Source: Prevotella sp. (GTDB taxonomy: Bacteria > Bacteroidota > Bacteroidia > Bacteroidales > Bacteroidaceae). Taken from it: a stretch of 39,608 bases of DNA. The position numbers were made by a program, and so were the translations under genes. Shown one piece after another: positions 16,900 through 24,934 of this stretch. Position 1 is the stretch's first letter, and every line of letters starts with the position of its first letter. The notes beneath the pieces were generated by a model that was not told where the DNA came from, ran no database searches, and worked only from the letters and a program-made list of their open reading frames with translations. Location of the stretch: positions 1-39,608 of the forward strand of contig JAFUAY010000019.1 in NCBI GenBank assembly GCA_017460515.1. The letters run 5' to 3'.

Positions 16900-16930
16900 C
16901 AAATATAATAGTTTTTTTTAGCAAGACAAA
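16900..16930 (-). promoter_or_regulatory. Promoter of the tubulin-like operon
   Basis: On the minus strand TTTG (16930-16927), exactly 19 nt, then TATATTTG (16907-16900). This is the full Bacteroidota consensus, 64 nt before the first ATG. The 11-bp repeat array begins 55 bp upstream of it. Confidence 0.85.
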
Positions 16931-16984
16931 AAAATAGCGACATTTTTTGCGTCAATGACACGAAAATTGTTTTTCTGAACCTAA

Positions 16985-17138
16985 GAACGCTGGGAGCAAA
17001 GCCTAAGAACGCATGCAGCAAAGCCTAGGAACGCTGGGAGCAAACCATAGGATTGCAAGGCGTAAACCATAGGATTGCAAGCTGTAAACATGGTGTTTAC
17101 ACGGCGTAAACATGGTGTTTGCAAAAGGTAACCATATC
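16985..17138. repeat. Array of fourteen 11-bp repeat units
   Basis: Fourteen consecutive 11-mers, every one beginning with G: for example GCAAAGCCTAA, GAACGCTGGGA, GTAAACCATAG, GATTGCAAGGC, GTAAACATGGT and GTTTACACGGC. Units alternate between two types, giving a 22-bp higher period that drifts in sequence along the array. The last third forms palindromes such as GTAAACATGGTGTTTAC. The 11-bp step is close to one helical turn, which suggests phased protein binding or a structural role. There is no spacer diversity of the CRISPR kind and no coding potential. Confidence 0.9.
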
Positions 17139-17155
17139 TTTCATTTCTCATCTTT

Positions 17156-17209
17156 CATCTTGACACAGTCATCTTTCATTTTTCATTTTTCATCTTGACG
17201 CAGTCATCT
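17156..17209. repeat. Two 19-bp direct repeats in a pyrimidine-rich tract
   Basis: CATCTTGACACAGTCATCT (17156-17174) recurs as CATCTTGACGCAGTCATCT (17191-17209), 35 bp apart, within T/C-rich sequence full of TCTTTCAT words. Part of the flanking tract (17133-17152) matches 36906-36925 in reverse complement at 19 of 20 bases. Confidence 0.75.
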
Positions 17210-17215
17210 GAGCAG

Positions 17216-17355
17216 GGCGTGACAGGCGTGACAGGCGTGACAGCAAAATTTAGACGGAAAAGTTGACTCCGACTTTTTATTATTATAATAATAAAGCTCT
17301 AAGCTGAGGTTGAAGGGTCGAAAAAAGGCTGTCACGGGTGTCACGGGTGTCACGC
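17216..17355. repeat. Large imperfect inverted repeat with triplicated 9-bp units
   Basis: The left arm holds three tandem GGCGTGACA units (17216-17242). The right arm (17328-17355) is GCTGTCACGGG plus two more TGTCACG units, complementary to the left at about 24 of 28 bases. The 83-bp loop contains a small hairpin (AAAAGT...ACTTTTT, 17258-17278) and TATTATTATAATAATA. A run of nine T follows the right arm on the plus strand, so transcripts reading toward cysS could form a giant terminator-like stem. It may also be a miniature dispersed element. Confidence 0.75.
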
Positions 17356-17409
17356 TTTTTTTTTGTAACATTATTTTTAATTATTTTTTCTATTATGCAG
17401 AAAAAAGCG

Positions 17410-17417
17410 TAATTTTG
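17410..17417 (+). promoter_or_regulatory. -7 element for cysS
   Basis: TAATTTTG fits TAnnTTTG and lies 28 nt before ATG 17446. The -33 position (TTTC) is a partial match. Confidence 0.6.
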
Positions 17418-17445
17418 CAGGCAAAATCAAGAAACAGAAAGAATC

Positions 17446-18939
17446 ATGGAATCGAAACTCGTTATCTACAACACGCTGACACGACAGAAAGAGCGTTTTG
17501 AACCCCTTCATGCTCCCAATGTGGGCATGTATGTTTGCGGACCTACCGTCTATGGCGATCCACACCTGGGCCACGCGCGCCCTGCTATCACCTTCGACCT
17601 GGTGTTCCGCTACCTGAAGCACCTGGGTTATAAGGTACGCTACGTGCGCAACATTACTGATGTGGGCCACCTGGAGCACGATGCCGACGAGGGCGAGGAC
17701 AAGATTGCCAAGAAGGCACGACTGGAGCAGCTGGAGCCTATGGAGATTGCACAGTACTACACCAACCGCTATCATGCGGCAATGGATGCGCTGGGCTGTC
17801 TGCGCCCCTCTATCGAGCCACATGCCACGGGCCATATCATCGAACAGCAGCAGCTGGTGCAGCAAATCCTGGATCATGGCTTTGCCTACGAGTCGAATGG
17901 CTCTGTCTATTTCGACATTGAGGCATACAACAAGCAGTATAAATACGGAATCCTTTCAGGGCGCTCGCTGGAGAACATCAAGGATGCGAGTCGCGAGCTC
18001 GATGGCGTAGGCGAGAAGCACAACCAGGCCGACTTCGCCCTCTGGAAGAAGGCACAGCCTGAACACATCATGCGTTGGCCAAGTCCCTGGAGCGACGGAT
18101 TCCCCGGTTGGCACTGCGAGTGCACAGCGATGGGACGTAAGTATCTGGGCGAGGAGTTCGACATCCACGGAGGTGGTATGGACCTGGTGTTCCCCCACCA
18201 TGAATGCGAGATAGCACAGGCACAGGCCTCAATGGGTCATCCCGCTGTGAAGTACTGGATGCACAACAACATGCTCACCATCAACGGACAGAAGATGGGC
18301 AAGTCGTACAATAATTTCATCACGCTGGAACAGTTCTTTACGGGCAAGCACGAGCTGCTGACGAAGGCCTACGCACCGATGGTGATCAGATTCTTCATCC
18401 TCTCTGCCCACTATCGCGGCACTGTGGACTTCAGCGACGAGGCATTGCAGGCTGCTGAGAAAGGACTGGAGAAACTGACCAACGGACTTGCCGACCTGGA
18501 GCGCATTCAGGTCTCCGACAAGTGTGATGTTGAGACGGAAAAGGTGGTCAAGTCATTGCGCCAGAAGTGCTACGACGCCATGAACGACGACCTGGCTACG
18601 CCACAAGTACTGAGCAATCTGTTCGAGGCTTGCACCACTATCAACAAGCTGGTTGACCACAAGGCGACAATCTGTGCTGACTGTCTGAAGGAACTGAAGG
18701 ACACTATGCACCTGTTCACATTCGACATCCTCGGCCTGCAGTCACAGGCAGCTGGTGCTGACAACAAAGGACGTGAGGAAGCTTTCGGAAAGGTTGTCGA
18801 CATGGTGCTGGAACTGCGCGCTAAGGCAAAAGCCAACAAAGACTGGGCCACCAGCGATCAGATTCGCGACGCGCTGGCACAGGCTGGCTTCGAAGTGAAA
18901 GACACCAAGGACGGTGTCACCTGGAAGCTGAACAAGTAG
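17446..18939 (+). CDS. cysS: Cysteinyl-tRNA synthetase
   Basis: A 497-residue class I aminoacyl-tRNA synthetase that charges tRNA-Cys. The zinc/Cys-binding start [10 protein letters not shown] has Cys31. The HIGH signature is HLGH (40-43), a GWHCECTAM zinc-binding stretch lies mid-protein, and the KMSKS signature is KMGKS (283-287). Length and layout are normal. It is preceded by the repeat-rich spacer and its own -7 box. The last 23 bases of coding sequence are duplicated just past the stop (18939-18961), reaching into the convergent peptidase gene. Confidence 0.97.
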   Translation: MESKLVIYNTLTRQKERFEPLHAPNVGMYVCGPTVYGDPHLGHARPAITFDLVFRYLKHLGYKVRYVRNITDVGHLEHDADEGEDKIAKKARLEQLEPMEIAQYYTNRYHAAMDALGCLRPSIEPHATGHIIEQQQLVQQILDHGFAYESNGSVYFDIEAYNKQYKYGILSGRSLENIKDASRELDGVGEKHNQADFALWKKAQPEHIMRWPSPWSDGFPGWHCECTAMGRKYLGEEFDIHGGGMDLVFPHHECEIAQAQASMGHPAVKYWMHNNMLTINGQKMGKSYNNFITLEQFFTGKHELLTKAYAPMVIRFFILSAHYRGTVDFSDEALQAAEKGLEKLTNGLADLERIQVSDKCDVETEKVVKSLRQKCYDAMNDDLATPQVLSNLFEACTTINKLVDHKATICADCLKELKDTMHLFTFDILGLQSQAAGADNKGREEAFGKVVDMVLELRAKAKANKDWATSDQIRDALAQAGFEVKDTKDGVTWKLNK

Positions 18940-18961
18940 TGTCACCTGGAAGCTGAACAAG
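18914..18961. repeat. 25-bp tandem duplication of the cysS 3' end
   Basis: A 23-nt identical word starting GTGTCACCTGGAAGC occurs at 18914-18936 and again at 18939-18961, period 25 bp, spanning the cysS stop. The second copy, read on the minus strand, encodes the last residues (CSASR) and stop of the convergent peptidase gene. Confidence 0.9.
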
Positions 18962-19712
18962 CGAATGCTTCTTTTGTCATCTCAACGGCTAACGTTTTCC
19001 TGGCAAAAGACTTAAAGGATAGGAAATCCAATCCATCATTCGGACGATTGGAGCCCCACGAGTTCTTCATCACGAAGCCTGGGGCTCCCTTTTCGTTATG
19101 GCCTATTCCAACGATTGCCATCGCATGGTTCTTGCTCTCCCAGCACACCCCGTGATGCTGACGGACAGCACGTTCAGTCTTCGCCAACAGCGAATCCATC
19201 GGGATATTATAGAATCGGTTGTGGAGCCAATTATCAGGCAGGTCGATGTCAACATACTGATAATAAGGCTGTTTATCGGTACTGGTGAGGGCGATATACT
19301 CATCAGGGGCACACACGCTGCGGGCAAACTCAAGTGGCGTATAGGTGACACCCAACATAAAAGCATGCTTCGGTGGAATATCGTCAGCAGACTTCATGGC
19401 ATCGTAGGGCACCACTCCATGTTGCTGAATCAGCTGGAGCAAGGTGGCACCCATACCCCGTTTCGACTGCGGTGCCTGCGGATGCTGTTCTACCACGCGC
19501 TCTATCCATGCTACCGACAGGTGAACGGAGTCGCCCCGCATGATATGTTCCGTCTCGATGGCTGCAAGCATCGCATAAGCCCAACAGGTCTGGTTCTTGC
19601 CCTGATTCTTGACGGGTGTATAGCTGTTCATCATATCAATGGAGAACCGCACCTCACGCTGATGACAGCCCATGAGGAGCAACACCATTATTATATAAAG
19701 TAAGCGCTTCAT
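18942..19712 (-). CDS. Papain-like (C1-type) cysteine peptidase lipoprotein
   Basis: A 256-residue predicted lipoprotein (MKRLLYIIMVLLLMGC, lipobox Cys16). The papain-type motifs are Gln37-x5-Cys43-Trp (NQGKNQTCWAY), His196 (NHAMAIVGIG) and Asn217 (MKNSWGSN), the canonical order. It is probably anchored at the envelope and degrades peptides or modifies surface proteins. ATGs at 19715 and 19712 are equally possible; a TTG at 19724 is less so. It follows the nuclease gene by about 30 bp and likely belongs to the same operon. Its last five codons are a duplicated piece of cysS, so the original C-terminus has been replaced. Confidence 0.88.
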   Translation of the reverse strand: MKRLLYIIMVLLLMGCHQREVRFSIDMMNSYTPVKNQGKNQTCWAYAMLAAIETEHIMRGDSVHLSVAWIERVVEQHPQAPQSKRGMGATLLQLIQQHGVVPYDAMKSADDIPPKHAFMLGVTYTPLEFARSVCAPDEYIALTSTDKQPYYQYVDIDLPDNWLHNRFYNIPMDSLLAKTERAVRQHHGVCWESKNHAMAIVGIGHNEKGAPGFVMKNSWGSNRPNDGLDFLSFKSFARKTLAVEMTKEAFACSASR

Positions 19713-19741
19713 CATCTCAATCAATCAGAGTGAGCCTTCCG

Positions 19742-21067
19742 TCACTCCGCAGGCGACGTGGTCAGATGCCAGAAATCCAGATCAAGGGTGCTTTCAACTG
19801 CATTCTCAATGTAATCGGGCAGATTACAGAAGAAGTCGATACCCGTACGCTTCTCCAGTTCGTCAATGCTGATGGCATAGTCGCCCAGGTACTTCACCGA
19901 CTGGTTTTCGTCAGTATGATTTGTCCAGAAAGCCAAGGCATGATAGGTGTCGGTATCCTTATTGTAGTGGAGCAGGGCCATATAGAAATATTTGGGGATG
20001 ATGAGTCCCTTGCAAGTCTCGCTATAGACTCTGTCAACCTCCGTTTCGTTGATGGTCACCTTGTCGGATATCGTAGCAGCTTTGACAATGTAAAGCGTGT
20101 CGCAGTGACTGGCGGTATAGCTGTCATCAGTAGCATAATTACGCACCTCGGCCTCCAGTCGTCCCCATAGTCCGCCATTATGCGACTGATACTGCGGTTG
20201 CATATTGGTCAGGAAAAAAGTCTGCTTGTTCTGCTCCGTAGAGCACAGGCGATCAGCTGACGGACAGAGGTGTCCGCGAGAGAACCCACTGCCCGAATAC
20301 TGGCTCAGCGTGGACGATACGGCCACTTCAGCGTCTGCCTTGAAATCATCATTACGGCTGACTGCCGAGAGCGAGTTGCCTGCGTGCAGCTGGTAGCATG
20401 TCCAGCGGTTGGCCACCTTGCTATTGTCCCATTCCAGCGAGTAGGTGATGCCGTAGTCGACAGTACGCTTCACGATAATCTGATTCTTCGTCTCAGCACC
20501 ATCCTTGCTGACGGACAGGTTGTTATAGCTGAGCTGAGGGTATTCCAGTCGCCAAGCTTCGGGGTAGTTGGTCCACAGAGTTGCCACTTTCTCCCAGTTG
20601 GCATTGCTGTTTCCATCCTCAGCATACTCGATTTTCGTCATCTGAGAATACAGATAGTCGACTGACTGAGCAGCACTTTTCAGATACACCTTCACACCGA
20701 TTCCAGGCAGATAGGTCACGTGATCGAGGGCCTCCAGCCCGTATTCCACGATGGACTCGCTCTTCAACGTAATCCTCATGGCGTGTGTCTTGCCATCGGG
20801 GGCAGGACCAACGGGCGATACCTCTGTGTAGCTCTGTGCCTGAGCAAAGAGCGCTGTGGTCATCATCACCAGGACGAGCAGCACCTTGACCAGGATGTCA
20901 TCGAAGAGGTCTGTCCCGCGACTACATCCGCCATCGGCATCTGCTGCTTCCTCGCCACCAGAAATCACAACATTGCCATCGCCTGTAAGTCCGCTCGAAA
21001 CTGTCTGCTTCACCTCGTTCTGCTGTTGATATGTCTCTATAGTCGGTTGGATATATATTCTTTTCAT
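19742..21067 (-). CDS. DNA/RNA non-specific endonuclease (EndoG/NUC1 type) with unusual N-terminus
   Basis: A 441-residue protein. Residues 215-435 match the beta-beta-alpha metal nuclease family: GFSRGHLCPSADR with catalytic His266 (the usual DRGH has Ser for Asp), then FLTNMQPQYQSHNGGLWGRLE with metal-ligand Asn297 and Glu305. Residues 80-150 form a small domain (DHVTYLPGIGVKVYL). The first 55 residues (MKRIYIQPTIETYQQQ...GGEEAADAD...) resemble a separate short Bacteroidales peptide rather than a signal sequence. A true signal-like segment appears only at 58-78 (VKVLLVLVMMTTALFAQAQ). It is 18 bp behind the large secreted gene, so the two are co-transcribed. It is probably exported and may scavenge nucleic acid. 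Confidence 0.85.
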   Translation of the reverse strand: MKRIYIQPTIETYQQQNEVKQTVSSGLTGDGNVVISGGEEAADADGGCSRGTDLFDDILVKVLLVLVMMTTALFAQAQSYTEVSPVGPAPDGKTHAMRITLKSESIVEYGLEALDHVTYLPGIGVKVYLKSAAQSVDYLYSQMTKIEYAEDGNSNANWEKVATLWTNYPEAWRLEYPQLSYNNLSVSKDGAETKNQIIVKRTVDYGITYSLEWDNSKVANRWTCYQLHAGNSLSAVSRNDDFKADAEVAVSSTLSQYSGSGFSRGHLCPSADRLCSTEQNKQTFFLTNMQPQYQSHNGGLWGRLEAEVRNYATDDSYTASHCDTLYIVKAATISDKVTINETEVDRVYSETCKGLIIPKYFYMALLHYNKDTDTYHALAFWTNHTDENQSVKYLGDYAISIDELEKRTGIDFFCNLPDYIENAVESTLDLDFWHLTTSPAE

Positions 21068-21085
21068 AGGACGTAAGGTCTAAGG

Positions 21086-23068
21086 TTACCGGATAACGAT
21101 TTTCTTGCCACGAACGACGTAGATGCCCTTCGGCATACTTGCAGATACGCTCACAGGACGGCCCTGCAGGTCATACACCTGATCAGAATGGCTATCGACT
21201 GTGCTCATCTTCTGTATTTCCGTCAACTCATCATCAAAGACGAGTACACGTGCAGTCACTCCAGCAGGTGCACGGAAGAAGGCGCGCATGCCTCTCAACT
21301 GTGTTCCGAGGGCGGTGGGGTAATAGAGTTTGCCATCCGTCTTCAGGAATAATTCGGTTTTGTCTGTTGCCAAGTCGGTGGGCTGGTAGATGGCCGCAAA
21401 ACTGTAATCGCCCTTGGTAATGGTCTGTGCGGCTGTGGCACTCAGCGTGACATCACTATAGGTAGGGTTCACGATGTCGGCAGCGGGCTTCACCAGATAA
21501 GGAGTTCCCGCCACAATGCTACTGGCGTTCTTAAACTTCAACACGTTACCGTCAGCCTCATCAAACTCGCGGATATATCCGTCCAGCGAGGCTATGTCGA
21601 AAGGAACGGCAAAGGTATTCCAGTTGTCACTGCTCAGTGTGCGGTTCAGTCGAACGGTGACATGATTTATATCTGATGCGGGCGCGACAAATGATTTCGT
21701 CTCGTCGATGACATACACCACACCTGGTATTCCGTTCTGCGTCACAGGAGCAATCAACTTGTCGCCACCGTTAGGAATCACGATGCCAGAGAGGTCTGTC
21801 AGTGCTCCTGTGTAACTTCCTGTTCCGAAACGATCGGTGACTGCGACATCAGTGCCTACGCGCATATCTTGGAGCACCACCCAGTCGGCAACGTTATCGT
21901 CAATGTACGCAAGGTTAATATCCTTGGGCGCTGTCTGTCCTTCCGTCACTTGGTTGGCAATGGCAAGATAAGAGGTGGTGGTGTTATCGGTAGCCACCAA
22001 CTTTGGCAGTCCGCTATCATCAGCCCTTCTGCCCACTACCCATCCGGCAATATGCTGATTGTACTGGGGCGTAGGATTGAACGTGGCTGTTGACCCGAAA
22101 TCGATGCAAAGGGCTCCCGTTTGATCACGAACGAAGAGCTGGTGGCGTGTTTCGTCATAATACAGCACACGTGCCTCATGACTGTTATCGTCGTCCAGGA
22201 ACAGGCGTGCTTCAGTATCTACCGACAGGTCGCGGAATGCTGAAATGCTGTTGACGGTGCTGCCCTGGGTGTAAGTACTGCTTACTACGCTACTGACAAC
22301 GCTGCCATAGTAGCCGATGGCCTTCACCGTAGTTGTTCCGTTGATGACAATGTTGGAAGTCATAGTGGCTACAGCGCCATTCGACGAAGATGGTTCGCTA
22401 CCATCAGTAGTATAATAGACTGTTGTGCTGTCTGATGGGGTCAAGGTGATATTGCTGGTGGCAATGGCTTCAGTGGTCTTGGGCCAGAAATAGAATCCAT
22501 CACTCAGCGTGGGTGCATTGATAGCAGTGACTGTCTCCTGCACTTTCACGTCATCCAGGAAGCCACGTTTGCCTGTAAAGGTCAGCTGAACACTCTTAGC
22601 TGTGGTCAGCGTAACGGTAACAGTATAAGATGTCCAAGTCGAATTGCCCAGCGTAACCTCAGTATCGCCAGAGAGGGTGACGCCCTCATTGGCTGTAACA
22701 GTCAGCTTATTGGTGCCAGATGACCATCCTGCTGCATTAAACGTCAAAGTGGCTGTCTTAGCCGTTCCGATTAAAACGATCTCAGGAGTGCTGCAGGTAC
22801 CATTATCCGTGCTTGTGCCGATACGAATGCATTTATTCGCGCCATAAACCTTATTGGTATTCGTTCCACTCCAACCATCCAAATCATAATGAGGAGTTCC
22901 GCTACCTGCGCCATAATCGCCATCGCGTCCTCCAGTAACATTATTGGAACTGAATGCCTCCGAGAAAGCCACATGCAAGACGCCATCAGCCTTTGCCGTT
23001 TGAAGCACTGGCGACAGCATACCAAGCAAAAGGCTGATAAAGAATAATCTTTTCATTGATATATTCAT
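21086..23068 (-). CDS. Large secreted protein with chitobiase-type and C-terminal tail domains
   Basis: A 660-residue exported protein with a signal peptide (MKRLFFISLLLGMLSPVLQTAKA). The next 170 residues are beta-rich and lectin-like (GGRDGDYGAGSGTPHYDLDGW). Around 205-265 a chitobiase/hexosaminidase C-terminal-type domain is suggested by STTVYYTTDGSEPSSSNG and VKAIGYYG. The end, VYDLQGRPVSVSASMPKGIYVVRGKKIVIR region, is the tail found on many secreted Bacteroidales proteins and may direct type IX secretion. No catalytic residues are identified. It follows a perfect -33/-7 promoter at 23091-23121 and leads the operon with the nuclease and peptidase. ATG 23056 is an alternative start. Confidence 0.85.
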   Translation of the reverse strand: MNISMKRLFFISLLLGMLSPVLQTAKADGVLHVAFSEAFSSNNVTGGRDGDYGAGSGTPHYDLDGWSGTNTNKVYGANKCIRIGTSTDNGTCSTPEIVLIGTAKTATLTFNAAGWSSGTNKLTVTANEGVTLSGDTEVTLGNSTWTSYTVTVTLTTAKSVQLTFTGKRGFLDDVKVQETVTAINAPTLSDGFYFWPKTTEAIATSNITLTPSDSTTVYYTTDGSEPSSSNGAVATMTSNIVINGTTTVKAIGYYGSVVSSVVSSTYTQGSTVNSISAFRDLSVDTEARLFLDDDNSHEARVLYYDETRHQLFVRDQTGALCIDFGSTATFNPTPQYNQHIAGWVVGRRADDSGLPKLVATDNTTTSYLAIANQVTEGQTAPKDINLAYIDDNVADWVVLQDMRVGTDVAVTDRFGTGSYTGALTDLSGIVIPNGGDKLIAPVTQNGIPGVVYVIDETKSFVAPASDINHVTVRLNRTLSSDNWNTFAVPFDIASLDGYIREFDEADGNVLKFKNASSIVAGTPYLVKPAADIVNPTYSDVTLSATAAQTITKGDYSFAAIYQPTDLATDKTELFLKTDGKLYYPTALGTQLRGMRAFFRAPAGVTARVLVFDDELTEIQKMSTVDSHSDQVYDLQGRPVSVSASMPKGIYVVRGKKIVIR

Positions 23069-23090
23069 AGTTAGGATTCTTTATTGGCTG

Positions 23091-23121
23091 CAAAGTTAAG
23101 AAAAGTTGAGCGCAAAACAAA
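23091..23121 (-). promoter_or_regulatory. Promoter of the secreted-protein operon
   Basis: On the minus strand TTTG (23121-23118), a 19-nt spacer and TAACTTTG (23098-23091), 22 nt before the ATG at 23068. Confidence 0.82.
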
Positions 23122-23137
23122 GAAACTATTTTCTTTT

Positions 23138-23246
23138 TTTGCATTTTCGCTCACTTAATCGTACCTCTGAGACAAGGTCTCTAAGGTACTTACGTTCGGA
23201 AAATTGCAAATAAATTTGCATTTTCGCTCACTTAATCGTACCTTTG
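23138..23246 (+). promoter_or_regulatory. Duplicated promoter with palindrome upstream of the U32 gene
   Basis: A 32-nt word runs from TTTG through a 20-nt spacer to the -7 box. It occurs at 23138-23169 (-7 box TACCTCTG) and 23215-23246 (-7 box TACCTTTG), with one difference. The upstream -7 box lies inside an imperfect palindrome (23161-23189, GTACCTCTGAGAC / GTCTCTAAGGTAC). The downstream copy ends only 5 nt before ATG 23252. Confidence 0.8.
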
Positions 23247-23251
23247 CACCC

Positions 23252-24514
23252 ATGAAATTGAAAGATTTTGAAATCATGGCCCCTGTGGGGAGCCGCGAAT
23301 CACTGGCTGCCGCTATTCAGGCTGGTGCCGACAGCATCTATTTCGGTATTGAGAAACTGAACATGCGAGCCCATTCAGCTTCAACATTTACCATCGACGA
23401 CTTGCGCGAGATAGCTGCTATCTGTGAGGAGCACGACATGAAAAGCTATCTCACCGTCAACACCATCATCTATCAGGAAGACATCGAACTGATGCATCAG
23501 ATTATTGATGCGGCTAAAGAGGCACGTATCTCTGCAGTCATTGCAAGCGATGTGGCGGTGATGACCTATTGTCAGAAAGTGGGACAGGAGGTGCATCTCT
23601 CCACCCAACTGAACATCTCGAATGTAGAGGCGCTGCGCTTCTATGCCCAGTTCGCTGATGTGGTCGTTCTGGCGCGTGAGCTGAAGATGGACCAGGTGGC
23701 TGAGATCTACCGTCATATCGAGGAAGAGCATATCTGTGGCCCCAGTGGTGAACAGATTCGTATTGAGATGTTCTGTCACGGGGCACTATGCATGGCCATC
23801 AGCGGCAAATGCTATATGAGTCTCGACAACGCCAACCGCTCTGCCAACAGAGGCGAGTGTGTACAGATTTGTCGTCGCAGCTATACCGTCACGGATAACG
23901 AGACTGGCAACCAACTGGAGATTGACAATAAGTATATCATGTCGCCCAAGGACCTGAAAACCATCCGTTTCATCGATAAAATGATGAATGCTGGCGTCAG
24001 GGTGTTTAAGATTGAAGGACGCGCCCGCGGACCAGAATACGTCTATACAGTGGTGAAATGCTACAAGGAGGCTATTGCTGCTGTGCTGCACGATAACGAG
24101 AACGAAAGCGAGAAGCTGTTTACTGAAGAGCGAAAAGACGAGTGGGACACTCAGCTGGCACGTGTCTTCAACAGAGGGTTCTGGGATGGCTACTATCAAG
24201 GACAGAAGCTGGGCGAATGGAACAGCAGCTACGGATCGAATGCCACAGAGCGCAAGGTCTACGTAGGACGCGGTGTGAAATACTTCTCAAAACTGGGCGT
24301 TGCTGAGTTCACCGTCGAGGCTACAACCTTTAAACTGGGCGACAAACTGCTGGTGACTGGTCCTACGACAGGTGTGATGTACCTGACTGCTACTGAGATT
24401 CACGACAACGACGGCAATCCTGTAGAAGAGACCCCACAAGGTACCCGCATCGCCATTCCCGTTACAGGAAAGGTGCGCCCCAGTGATAAACTATTTAAAT
24501 TAGAACAAGCATGA
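23252..24514 (+). CDS. Peptidase U32 family protein (TrhP/YegQ-like)
   Basis: A 420-residue protein of the U32 family. Members such as TrhP act in 5-hydroxyuridine formation at tRNA position 34, not classical proteolysis. Seen here: the N-terminal TIM-barrel-like start (EIMAPVGSRESLAAAIQAGADSIYFG), the family signature IEMFCHGALCMAISGKCYMS, and clustered cysteines (ECVQICRRSY) that would suit a metal or Fe-S site. The C-terminus is a small beta-barrel (VYVGRGVKYFSKLGVAEF). ATG 23252 is chosen because an earlier in-frame ATG (23204) lies between the two duplicated promoters. From the nearer promoter the mRNA would be almost leaderless. It overlaps sufE by 4 bp. Confidence 0.9.
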   Translation: MKLKDFEIMAPVGSRESLAAAIQAGADSIYFGIEKLNMRAHSASTFTIDDLREIAAICEEHDMKSYLTVNTIIYQEDIELMHQIIDAAKEARISAVIASDVAVMTYCQKVGQEVHLSTQLNISNVEALRFYAQFADVVVLARELKMDQVAEIYRHIEEEHICGPSGEQIRIEMFCHGALCMAISGKCYMSLDNANRSANRGECVQICRRSYTVTDNETGNQLEIDNKYIMSPKDLKTIRFIDKMMNAGVRVFKIEGRARGPEYVYTVVKCYKEAIAAVLHDNENESEKLFTEERKDEWDTQLARVFNRGFWDGYYQGQKLGEWNSSYGSNATERKVYVGRGVKYFSKLGVAEFTVEATTFKLGDKLLVTGPTTGVMYLTATEIHDNDGNPVEETPQGTRIAIPVTGKVRPSDKLFKLEQA

Positions 24515-24930
24515 CTATTAACGAACGACAAGATGAGATCATCGAAGAGTTTGAGGGCTTCGATGACTGGATGGACAAATACCAGTTACTCATCGATTTA
24601 GGCAACGAGCAGGAACCGCTCGACGAAAAGTATAAGACAGAGAACAACCTGATTGATGGTTGTCAGAGCCGTGTGTGGCTACAAGCTGACTACGAAAACG
24701 GAAAGATACAGTTTACAGCAGAGAGTGATGCCCTCATCGTAAAGGGTATCGTGGCACTGCTCATTCGTGTCTTAAGCGACTCTACCCCTCAAGAGATTCT
24801 GGATGCCGACCTCTATTTCATTGAGGCCATCGGATTGAAAGAGCACCTGTCCCCCACCCGTTCCAACGGACTGCTGGCAATGGTGAAGCAGATGCGCATG
24901 TACGCGCTCGCCTTCCAGTCGAAAGGCTAA
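24511..24930 (+). CDS. sufE: SufE family sulfur-acceptor protein
   Basis: A 139-residue cytoplasmic protein that accepts persulfide sulfur from the SufS cysteine desulfurase during Fe-S cluster assembly. The motif DGCQSRVW holds the acceptor Cys51, and the helix-strand pattern and length match SufE. The start overlaps the U32 stop (ATGA), so translation is coupled. The pairing makes sense if the U32 protein needs an Fe-S cluster. It is convergent with the phosphatase gene, 4 bp apart. Confidence 0.93.
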   Translation: MTINERQDEIIEEFEGFDDWMDKYQLLIDLGNEQEPLDEKYKTENNLIDGCQSRVWLQADYENGKIQFTAESDALIVKGIVALLIRVLSDSTPQEILDADLYFIEAIGLKEHLSPTRSNGLLAMVKQMRMYALAFQSKG

Positions 24931-24934
24931 AAAG

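Noticed and set aside
16985-17138. CRISPR array
   Set aside because: Units are 11 bp with no unique spacers, and no cas genes are nearby.
19050-19092. GGAGCCCCA / TGGGGCTCC stem followed by CTTTT, a possible cysS terminator
   Set aside because: It falls inside the conserved catalytic stretch (GAPGFVMKNSWGSN) of the convergent protease, where the codons explain the palindrome; the loop is 21 nt.
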